Shown here: positions 53,714 through 60,996 of the stretch, piece by piece
Numbering within the stretch: the first letter of the stretch is position 1
Layout: each line of letters starts with the position of its first letter
Origin: Hyphococcus aureus
GTDB taxonomy: Bacteria; Pseudomonadota; Alphaproteobacteria; Caulobacterales; Parvularculaceae
Assembly (NCBI RefSeq): GCF_042643165.1
Contig: NZ_JBHRSH010000002.1
Span: forward strand, 434,001-498,000
Length of the DNA stretch: 64,000 bases
Direction: 5' to 3'
The notes under the pieces: model-generated
Databases searched by the model: none
What the model saw: the letters and a program-made list of their open reading frames with translations, nothing else
What the model was told of the DNA's origin: nothing
Made by a program: the position numbers and the translations under genes

Positions 53714-54084
53714 GAAGTCCTCCGCATGGAGACGGCGTGACCAAGCCGCTGACCGCTCAACGGCGCCAGAATGTCGATCTCGATCCGCACAATATTGTCG
53801 ACGCCGGTTTCGATGATCGCACGGCGATAATGCAAGGTCTCGCCGCCAACCGTAACATCGCCTTCGCTCTCCCCGAGCTCCGTCGCCTCTTCGAGGACCA
53901 TCGCCTCGACCATGAGATTGTCAGCCGCGATGGAGGCCATGGCGCGCTCGCGCATGGAGGAAGCGAAGCGCGTATTCTGTCCCAACAGAACTAGCAGCGC
54001 GCCAATTACCAGCCCCATGACGGCAAGCGCCACCAGGGTCTCAACCAGCGTTACGCCTTTTTGGCTCTCACGCGCCGTCTTCAT
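53710..54084 (-). CDS. gspI: Type II secretion minor pseudopilin I
   Basis: A 124-residue minor pseudopilin with leader SQKG|VTLVETLVALAVMGLV (Glu5 present). The ATG at 54084 gives a normal short leader MKTARESQKG; an in-frame ATG at 54099 would add five residues. GspI-type EATELGESEGDVTVGGE and a final beta hairpin follow. It overlaps gspH at the start and gspJ at the end. Confidence 0.93.
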   Translation of the reverse strand: MKTARESQKGVTLVETLVALAVMGLVIGALLVLLGQNTRFASSMRERAMASIAADNLMVEAMVLEEATELGESEGDVTVGGETLHYRRAIIETGVDNIVRIEIDILAPLSGQRLGHAVSMRRTS

Positions 54085-54628
54085 CACGCACATCCACATG
54101 ACCGGCGCCGTCCAGCGTCACCCGCCAAACCTCGCGCCGGTCCTGAAACACAACTGTTACCGGCGTTGACTCCCCGGTCGGGAGAAACCGCAGATCAGGC
54201 CGGACAATTTTATCATCCTCGTCTCGCCGTTCGCGGCGCCTTGTATCGTCTGGCTCATTCTTTTTAGCGGGTTCCTCGCGCGTCACCGCGACGGAAAAAT
54301 CCGCAGAAAAGTTTTCCGCCGTCAGGCGCGGTTCGGCATTCTCTTTCCACTCGCCGCGCTCATAGCGATAGAACGCATATCCATCCTCGCCGAGACGCAC
54401 GCCAATCAGCGCGCCTTTCGTTATGGCGTCCTGCGCCGCGAAATCGAGCCGCGCCGCCAGCCGCTCCGCCGCGCGGCGCACATCGCTGCGGCCCGGCGGG
54501 GCGTTGATGACCACCACCCCCGCCACCATGGCCGCAAGCGCCAGCACGATCAGAATCTCGACAAGCGAAAAACCGCGTTGGGCGTTCCGACGCAACAATG
54601 GCGGCGCGATATGCTTATCTGTCGTCAT
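54068..54628 (-). CDS. gspH: Type II secretion minor pseudopilin H with charged insert
   Basis: A 186-residue minor pseudopilin. Leader RRNAQRG|FSLVEILIVLALAAMV with Glu5 (cleavage after about residue 19). The globular domain contains an unusually charged stretch, about residues 116-141, rich in Asp, Glu, Arg and Lys (REEPAKKNEPDD, then TRRRERRDEDDK), that looks like a surface loop insertion. Family members are usually 150-170 residues, consistent with an insert. It overlaps gspG by 14 bp. Confidence 0.9.
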   Translation of the reverse strand: MTTDKHIAPPLLRRNAQRGFSLVEILIVLALAAMVAGVVVINAPPGRSDVRRAAERLAARLDFAAQDAITKGALIGVRLGEDGYAFYRYERGEWKENAEPRLTAENFSADFSVAVTREEPAKKNEPDDTRRRERRDEDDKIVRPDLRFLPTGESTPVTVVFQDRREVWRVTLDGAGHVDVRDEDGA

Positions 54629-55067
54629 TCGTCCAGTTGCCGATGTCGGCGTTCAGTCCCTCACCGCCGGGCTCTCCATCGGCGCCAAGAGAATAGAGGT
54701 CATAGGCGCCGCCGCGCTCGCCCGGAAAACGGTACTCATAAGGATTGCCCCAAGGGTCCGTCGGCAGTTCGCCGCGCAGATATCCGCCGGGCCGGTAATT
54801 GCCCGTATTGCGCGCATCGGACGGAACGTTAATCAGCGCTTCCAGTCCCTGCTGCGACGTCGGATAGTTCATCATGTCGAGGCGATACTGGTCGAGCGCG
54901 CTCTCAATAACGCCGATATCGATCTTCGTTGTATCGACCGCCGCCTTGTCTCGCGCCGGCAGGACATTGATCACGACGATTGCGGAAATCAGCGCCAGGA
55001 TCGCCAGTGCGACGAGCAGTTCAACCAGCGAAAAGCCTTTCTGACGGCGTTTCATATTTCTCTTCAT
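54615..55067 (-). CDS. gspG: Type II secretion major pseudopilin
   Basis: A 150-residue major pseudopilin forming the pseudopilus shaft. Leader KRRQKG|FSLVELLVALAILALIS with Glu5. The globular domain shows the GspG hallmarks ALDQYRLDMMNYPTSQQGLEAL, quoted in part (MMNYPTSQQGLEAL), LPTDPWGNPYEYRFPG and DLYSLGADGEPGGEG with the calcium-site residues. GGGAG precedes the ATG at 55067. Confidence 0.97.
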   Translation of the reverse strand: MKRNMKRRQKGFSLVELLVALAILALISAIVVINVLPARDKAAVDTTKIDIGVIESALDQYRLDMMNYPTSQQGLEALINVPSDARNTGNYRPGGYLRGELPTDPWGNPYEYRFPGERGGAYDLYSLGADGEPGGEGLNADIGNWTNDDR

Positions 55068-55081
55068 AATGGTCGTCTCCC

Positions 55082-56296
55082 TTAACCGACAGCCAGCGTA
55101 TTGATACGCAGGATCGGCATCAAAATTGACAGAACGATGACGAGCACCGCTCCGCCCATAGCGACAATAATCGCGGGCTCCAATAGCCTTAGCGCCACTG
55201 TCGACGCCGTGTCGAATTCTTCTTCCAATTGCAGCGCCGCCTTGTCCAGCAATTCGGACAACGCCCCTGCGCGTTCGCCCGCCGCAATCATATGGGTCAG
55301 CATCGGCGGCAGGACATCCGCGCGCTTGATCGCGGCGGCGAGGGAGGCGCCCTCGCCCACCATCGTCACCGTGCGGTCAAGGCGTGAGCGGATATAGCTG
55401 TTCGAAATGGTGCGCTGCGCGCCCACCAGGCTGTCAAGTAAAGGCGCGCCGCCGGAAAACAAGGTCGCCAGGGTGCGCGCGAAACGCGCGCCGTCGACAG
55501 CGCGCGATAACCGTCCCAGCACCGGAACCTTCAACATGAACCGATCCACGGCCAGCTTGAAGCCTGGCTGCTTCATGGCGCGCCAGAAGGCGGCGGCCAA
55601 AACAGCAATAAGAAGAAGGGCGAACAAGCCATAGCTTACTGTCCAGTTCGAGAGGCCGACGACGATTTTAGTCAGCAAGGGCAGCTCGGCGTTGAAGCTG
55701 TTGAACTGATCAATAATTTTCGGCACGACGAAAACCATCAGCGCAGTCACGACGCCGCCTGCAATCACCATCAGCGCCAGCGGATAGATCATCGACGCGA
55801 CCGCCTTGTTTTTGATCGCCCGGTTTTTCTCCAGCATGGATGCGAGCCGGTCGAGCACGCCGCCAAGATCGCCGGAGGTTTCGCCGGCGGCGATCACGGC
55901 GCGATAAAGTGCCGGAAACGATTTCTCGTCTTCGCCAAGCGCGTCGGCGAAGCGCCACCCCTCCATCACGCGCTCGCGCACAGCGATCATACGGGTGCGG
56001 GCGGGCCCGGATTCCGATTGCACCGCGACAGCGCTTAGCGCTTCTTCCAGCGGCGTGCCAGCGCCAATCAAGGCTGACAATTGCCGCGTCATCATCACCA
56101 GTTGCCCCGGTTTGACGCGCGGTTTCTCAGCGCCAAAAGCGCCGGACTTTTTTTCGCTGCGCGGCGCGGAAAGCCGCAACGGCGTCAGCTTCATGCGCCG
56201 CAATTCCTGACGCGCCTGACGCTGGCTTTCGGCGGAGAGGACGCCTTTTTTCGAGCGCCCACCAAGATCGAGGGCTTCATACTCAAAGGCCGGCAT
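55082..56296 (-). CDS. gspF: Type II secretion inner-membrane platform protein
   Basis: A 404-residue polytopic platform protein. N-terminal MPAFEYEALDLGGRSKKGVL, two GspF domains (about 70-195 and 275-398) and three membrane helices (about 170-190, 220-242 and 375-398). The motifs MTRQLSALIGAGTPLEEAL and ERAGALSELLDKAA are family hallmarks. The ATG at 56296 lies 6 nt after AGGAGGAAG; the tandem ATG at 56299 is too close. It overlaps gspE by 14 bp. Confidence 0.95.
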   Translation of the reverse strand: MPAFEYEALDLGGRSKKGVLSAESQRQARQELRRMKLTPLRLSAPRSEKKSGAFGAEKPRVKPGQLVMMTRQLSALIGAGTPLEEALSAVAVQSESGPARTRMIAVRERVMEGWRFADALGEDEKSFPALYRAVIAAGETSGDLGGVLDRLASMLEKNRAIKNKAVASMIYPLALMVIAGGVVTALMVFVVPKIIDQFNSFNAELPLLTKIVVGLSNWTVSYGLFALLLIAVLAAAFWRAMKQPGFKLAVDRFMLKVPVLGRLSRAVDGARFARTLATLFSGGAPLLDSLVGAQRTISNSYIRSRLDRTVTMVGEGASLAAAIKRADVLPPMLTHMIAAGERAGALSELLDKAALQLEEEFDTASTVALRLLEPAIIVAMGGAVLVIVLSILMPILRINTLAVG

Positions 56297-57791
56297 CATC
56301 TTCCTCCTGATGCACAACCCGCAAGACTTCCTCGAGCGCGGTCAGCCCCGCCCGCGCATGGCGCAGGCCTGATTGCTGGAGCGTTTCGCCATGGGCGAAA
56401 GCGTGCGCCGCAATATCCTGTTCATTGGCGCCGTCATGAATGAGGCGTTTCAGTTTTTCATCGACGACAATCAGTTCGTAAACACCCACACGACCTTCAT
56501 AGCCGGTCTGGTTGCAGCGCCCGCAACCGGCGGGATGATAGAGCGTCACCTCTTCGTGCTCGTCAGCGCCAATCATCCGTTTCGTTGCCGCATCCGCCAT
56601 GTAAGGCGTCTTGCAGGACGGGCACAGGCGACGCACGAGGCGCTGCGCCATCACGGCGGCGATGGTCGATGACAGCAAGAACGCCTCTACGCCCATATCG
56701 CGCAACCGCGTGATCGCGCCAGCAGCAGAGTTTGTGTGCACGGTCGAGAGAACGAGGTGACCGGTGAGCGAGGCCTGCACCGCGATTTCAGCTGTTTCAA
56801 CGTCGCGAATTTCGCCGACCATCACAATGTCCGGGTCCTGACGCAAAATAGCGCGCAAGCCCGTTGCGAAGGTCATCCCAACTTTCGGATTGATCTGGGT
56901 CTGGCCGACACCCTCAATCGCGTATTCCACCGGGTCTTCGACAGTGAGAATATTCCGGCTCGGCTCATTCAATAAAGTCAGCGCGCCGTAAAGCGTCGTC
57001 GTCTTGCCCGAGCCGGTGGGGCCCGTGACGAGAATAATCCCGTTCGGACGGGTCAGCGCATGTTTGAAGCGCGTTAAAATCTCCGGCGGCATGCCGAGGC
57101 CGTCAAGATCGAGCCGCGCCTCATCCTTGTCGAGGATACGCATCACCACACGCTCGCCAAAGCGCGCTGGCAGGGTCGACACCCGCACATCCACCGTCTT
57201 GCCGCCAAGCGCCAGCGAGATGCGTCCATCCTGGGGCACCCGGCGTTCAGCGATATCGAGCCGCGCCATGACTTTCACGCGCGAGGTCAGCACCGGCGTC
57301 ATTCGCGCCGGCAGAGAAAGGATTTCGCGCAGGACGCCATCGATGCGCAGCCGGACGGACAGCGCCTTTTCATAAGGTTCGATATGAATGTCCGAGGCCT
57401 TGACCTTCACGGCTTCGGCGATCAGCGCATTGATAAGCCGGATCACCGGCGCATCGTTTTCACTATCGAGCAGGTCCGCCGTCTTCGGCAGACCTTCGGC
57501 GAGTGAGGCAAGGTCGGCGTCATCGCCGTCAAGATCGAGATCAGCCGTCGAAATGCCCTCAACCGAATAAATCTCGGACAGGCGCCGCTCAAACGCATCG
57601 GACGGCAGAATGTCGACCGCGACGGGCGCGCCCACGGTGCGGCGCGCCTCGATCACCGCCCAGGGGTCAGGCGCCTTGCCGCGCGCGCCCAGAACAACCG
57701 GCCGCGCTTCGCCGTCGAGCACGATTAGACCGCGCTCTTTTGCAAAGGCGTAGGCGAGCCTGCTCGCCGCTCTGGCGGTTGTTTCACTCAT
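56283..57791 (-). CDS. gspE: Type II secretion ATPase
   Basis: A 502-residue hexameric ATPase that powers pseudopilus assembly. N-terminal GspL-binding part (about 1-120), Walker A GPTGSGKTTTLYG (about 248-260), Asp box and Walker B in ILRQDPDIVMVGEIRD, His box LSTVHTN, and a zinc-binding tetracysteine with CPSC and CGRC (about 396-430). Full set of secretion-ATPase motifs and usual length. Confidence 0.97.
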   Translation of the reverse strand: MSETTARAASRLAYAFAKERGLIVLDGEARPVVLGARGKAPDPWAVIEARRTVGAPVAVDILPSDAFERRLSEIYSVEGISTADLDLDGDDADLASLAEGLPKTADLLDSENDAPVIRLINALIAEAVKVKASDIHIEPYEKALSVRLRIDGVLREILSLPARMTPVLTSRVKVMARLDIAERRVPQDGRISLALGGKTVDVRVSTLPARFGERVVMRILDKDEARLDLDGLGMPPEILTRFKHALTRPNGIILVTGPTGSGKTTTLYGALTLLNEPSRNILTVEDPVEYAIEGVGQTQINPKVGMTFATGLRAILRQDPDIVMVGEIRDVETAEIAVQASLTGHLVLSTVHTNSAAGAITRLRDMGVEAFLLSSTIAAVMAQRLVRRLCPSCKTPYMADAATKRMIGADEHEEVTLYHPAGCGRCNQTGYEGRVGVYELIVVDEKLKRLIHDGANEQDIAAHAFAHGETLQQSGLRHARAGLTALEEVLRVVHQEEDDAGL

Positions 57792-57808
57792 AAGGTCTTC
57801 CGTTGCGC

Positions 57809-59800
57809 CTATTCCGGTTGCGCGGCGGGCAACTCAGCGCCCGTCACGTCGTTGATCAAGCGCTCCATTTCCGAAGTCGGCTCTCCGCTGCGCAGGAGTT
57901 CTCGCGCACGCATGTAATCGAATTTACGCCGCGTCGCCGCATTCGCCGTTTCGCGGTCGCGGATAATCGTCGGGCGGATAAACACCATCAGATTCTGACG
58001 GCGCCGCTCCTTTGAACTCGACTTGAAAAGATTGCCGACGCCCGGAATATCGCCGAGAAACGGCACCTTGTCTTCGACATCTTCTCGCTGATCATCAATC
58101 AACCCGCCGATGACGAGGATATCGCCGTCATCGACCAGCGCCGTCGTCGTAATCTCGCGCTTATTGGTGATCAGATCCGTCGAGTCGGCGATGATCGGCC
58201 CGGCGATGGACGAGATCTCCTGCACGATTTCCAGCGTTACTGTTTCGCCGTCATTAATCTGCGGCGTCACCTCAAGAATGACGCCCACCTGCTCCCGGCT
58301 GACGGTGCGAAAAGCGTTGGAGAAATTATCGCCAACCGCTTCGCCCGTCGTGATCGGAATCTCCTGCCCGACCTGAAGCCGCGCCGTTTCATTATCGAGG
58401 GTCACGACCGACGGCGTTGAAAGCACATTGGAATTGGTGTCGGCTTTGATCGCAGTCAGAATGCCGCCAAAGATGTTGCCGCCGCCGAGGTCTACGCCGC
58501 CGCCAAGAGAAAAGCCGTTTACGCCCAGGAGCGACGTCAGCGCCGCTTCGGCGAGATCGTCCGCCACATCATCCGCAGCGCCGTCTGAGAGGCCGGTCGG
58601 ATATCCGCCGCCCCGCAACAAGGCTGCGCCCGCCGCGCCGAGAATATTCGGCTGCGCCGAGGAAAAATTCGTGGCAGTAAAAGGAACGCCATTTTCTTCA
58701 CTGCCGGTGAGGAAATATTGAACGCCGAGATTGCGCGCCGTCGTGTCCGACACTTCGACGATGATCGCCTCAACCAGAACCTGCGCCCGCCGGACATCAA
58801 GCTGGCCAATGACATTCTGCAAGGTGCGTTGAAGGCTGGCGTCGCCATTGATAATAATGGAGTTGGTAGGCTTGTGAAAAGAAACAGTAGCGCGGTTGTT
58901 GGAAACCGCCCCTTCGGCCGATGTTCCGCTGCGCGTATTGTTTGCGACGTCCTCAAGCAACGGCGCCAGTTCCTCCGCGTCTGCATGTTTAAGATAAACA
59001 ACCGTCAGTTCCGAAGTCGCCTCGCCATATTGATCAAGCTCGCCGATGACGAGTTCAAGCCGGCGCATCAGGGCCGGCTCGGCGCGGATAAGAAGCGAGT
59101 TGCTCGCTTCCACAGGAACAACGCTATAGGTGGCGCGGCCGCCATTTTCCTCAGATAATTCCTGCGCCAGCTCGCGCACCAGCCGTGCGACTTCAGACGC
59201 CGAAGCATGCTGCAGCGGGATCGTGCGATAAATAGTGACATCGCGGTCAAGCTGACGCAGCACTTCGCGAATGCGCGCGGCGTTGTCTGCGGTATCGACG
59301 ATGATGACCGCGTTGCCGGAACGGACCGGACTGACAACGCCGTTATTGCCGATAATTTGCGCAAGATTGGCCGCCGCCTCGCGCGCATCCACATAATTGA
59401 GCCGCACGATCTGCGTTGTCAGATCGGAGCCAACCCCCTCGCCCACGGGCCCCGCGGTGCGCGCCGCCTCTTGCAGGGGAACAATTCGGTATTTGCCGTC
59501 GCCGACCGGCGCCGCCACGAAGTCATTGACGCGTAGCATCGCCTGAAACAGCTCCCAGGCCTCGTCGGCGCAAAGGCCGCCATTGGGAGGCGACTTCACC
59601 GTCACGCGTCCCTGCACCGCAGGATCGAGCAGAAAGGTGCGTCCTGTGCGGATCGCAATTTCGTCAATCACGGCGCGTATATCCGCATCTTCGTAATTGA
59701 GGGCCTCTCCACAATTTTCCTGCGCATAAACCGCCGAAGACGCAAACACGCTCAGCAACACGCAACACCCGGCGGTAAGACTTTTACGATACGACGGCAT
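57809..59800 (-). CDS. gspD: Type II secretion outer-membrane secretin
   Basis: A 663-residue secretin with signal peptide (about 1-26). N0 (about 30-110), then N1-N3 domains (about 125-345) with repeated KH-like motifs (GNAVIIVDTADNAARIREVL, quoted in part as VIIVDTADNAARI). The secretin core (about 400-610) has RAQVLVEAIIVEVSD, VGQEIPITTGE and the terminal VPFLGDIPGVGNLF. The C-terminal tail after 625 may be the S-region where a pilotin binds. A glycine-rich gate region lies near 390-450. Confidence 0.97.
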   Translation of the reverse strand: MPSYRKSLTAGCCVLLSVFASSAVYAQENCGEALNYEDADIRAVIDEIAIRTGRTFLLDPAVQGRVTVKSPPNGGLCADEAWELFQAMLRVNDFVAAPVGDGKYRIVPLQEAARTAGPVGEGVGSDLTTQIVRLNYVDAREAAANLAQIIGNNGVVSPVRSGNAVIIVDTADNAARIREVLRQLDRDVTIYRTIPLQHASASEVARLVRELAQELSEENGGRATYSVVPVEASNSLLIRAEPALMRRLELVIGELDQYGEATSELTVVYLKHADAEELAPLLEDVANNTRSGTSAEGAVSNNRATVSFHKPTNSIIINGDASLQRTLQNVIGQLDVRRAQVLVEAIIVEVSDTTARNLGVQYFLTGSEENGVPFTATNFSSAQPNILGAAGAALLRGGGYPTGLSDGAADDVADDLAEAALTSLLGVNGFSLGGGVDLGGGNIFGGILTAIKADTNSNVLSTPSVVTLDNETARLQVGQEIPITTGEAVGDNFSNAFRTVSREQVGVILEVTPQINDGETVTLEIVQEISSIAGPIIADSTDLITNKREITTTALVDDGDILVIGGLIDDQREDVEDKVPFLGDIPGVGNLFKSSSKERRRQNLMVFIRPTIIRDRETANAATRRKFDYMRARELLRSGEPTSEMERLINDVTGAELPAAQPE

Positions 59801-59810
59801 TACTCATCCC

Positions 59811-60662
59811 CTATCCGTCTTTCGACAGTTGGATTGTTTCAAGGGCGCCGTTTCGCTCCACGACAAGCGTTGCGGCGCCTGATTTCATAAACTGGCTCAT
59901 CATCGCGGCAAGTTCAGCCGGCTCCATAGATGGCGGCGATCCGTTGACGCTGCGCAAAATATCGCCTTCCTGAAGACCCGAGGCTTCGAACGCGGCGCGG
60001 TTCTCGCCTGCACTAAAAATAATCGCCGGTTGCCCAGCGGAATCGAGACCCGGTGAAATGCTGAAGGGGACGCCCGGAGCTGCGTTCTGGATTTTGTCCT
60101 CGGCCGGCGCAGGGCGTTGCGTTTGCGCGTCGGCGTTGTGCGCAGGGCGCGCGACACGATCAATTGGCGCCTTCGATTCAAAGCGCAGCGACTCGCGAAC
60201 GCCGTTCTGTTCGATCACCACTTGATCCGAATAGACCGCGACCAGACGCACGCCCGACACGATTTCGTCTCCCACAGCAAAACGACGTTGCTTGCCATCG
60301 GGCCGCTGGATAATTGCTGATCCGTCACCCGCTTCCGGCCAAACGCCGGTGAGCGTGAGGTCAAGCGCCGTTTCCGCGAGTTCCGGACCGGTCTCGACGA
60401 CCGTCGGGTCGATGACCGCTTTTGGAAATGGATTGCGGCCTTCGACCGCTGCACTGGTTTTCGCCGTGGCCGGAAGCGCCGCCATTTGATCGCCAGCCGG
60501 AACCGGGAGCGGCGCAAAAAACGCAATCGCGGCGCGGGCCAGCAGAAATGCAATCAGCGCGATCAACACCCATTCGGCGATGCGCGGCGCGAGGGTGCGC
60601 GCCTTTGCGCCCCGCAAGAATGCAGGCGCCCCGAGATCGCTATGCAGCTGAAAACCCGCCAC
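59811..60662 (-). CDS. gspC: Type II secretion protein C with PDZ domain
   Basis: A 283-residue bitopic protein linking the secretin to the inner-membrane platform. Short cytoplasmic N-terminus, one helix (about 30-50, EWVLIALIAFLLARAAIAFF), homology region with LTGVWPEAGDGSAIIQRPDG, quoted as LTGVWPEAG (about 102-110), and a C-terminal PDZ domain (about 205-283; FEASGLQEGDILRSVNG). The start is GTG at 60662 with AAGGGA upstream. First gene of the twelve-gene gsp operon; no prepilin peptidase gene lies in it. Confidence 0.94.
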   Translation of the reverse strand: MAGFQLHSDLGAPAFLRGAKARTLAPRIAEWVLIALIAFLLARAAIAFFAPLPVPAGDQMAALPATAKTSAAVEGRNPFPKAVIDPTVVETGPELAETALDLTLTGVWPEAGDGSAIIQRPDGKQRRFAVGDEIVSGVRLVAVYSDQVVIEQNGVRESLRFESKAPIDRVARPAHNADAQTQRPAPAEDKIQNAAPGVPFSISPGLDSAGQPAIIFSAGENRAAFEASGLQEGDILRSVNGSPPSMEPAELAAMMSQFMKSGAATLVVERNGALETIQLSKDG

Positions 60663-60906
60663 TTCCTAATCCCTTACGCCGCCCGTCGCCGGGCCCAGCG
60701 CTCAATCTCAGACATTCTCCCCGGCTTCCCGGCGGAACCCAGAAAGGCTTTAGCAAACCTATGGCGGCCGGCCCACTCACTATGGTGTCGGCATCCATTC
60801 AATTTTTATTCCAAAAACCCCCTAAAAGCCCGTGAAATTCCTTGAATTTTCCGGTTTTTAGGGGCCTGGCGAGGCCGATTATCGGCCATGACGGTTATAC
60901 GGCCGT
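60663..60906. other. Intergenic region before gspC with long hairpins
   Basis: A 46-nt imperfect hairpin (60819-60864; arms CCCCTAAAA and TTTTAGGGG) and a perfect GGCCGAT/ATCGGCC dyad (60873-60887) lie between the TonB-receptor terminator and gspC. On the minus strand the hairpin is followed by GGTTTTTGG, so it could be a second terminator or a leader structure. The gsp promoter should lie between 60818 and 60700; I see no convincing -35/-10 pair. A 13-codon ORF (60674-60715) ends 11 nt before gspC. Confidence 0.5.
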
Positions 60907-60945
60907 AAAAGCAAAACCCGGCGGCCCCCATAAGGCCCGCCGGGT
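60907..60945 (-). terminator. Rho-independent terminator of the TonB-receptor operon
   Basis: A 9-bp perfect stem, ACCCGGCGG (60916-60924) with CCGCCGGGT (60937-60945), followed on the minus strand by TTTTGCTTTT. It lies 51 bp after the receptor stop. Confidence 0.88.
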
Positions 60946-60996
60946 CTCGTACACGACAAGGTTAACGCTACTTGGCTCTCTCCACCGTCCCGAGAC

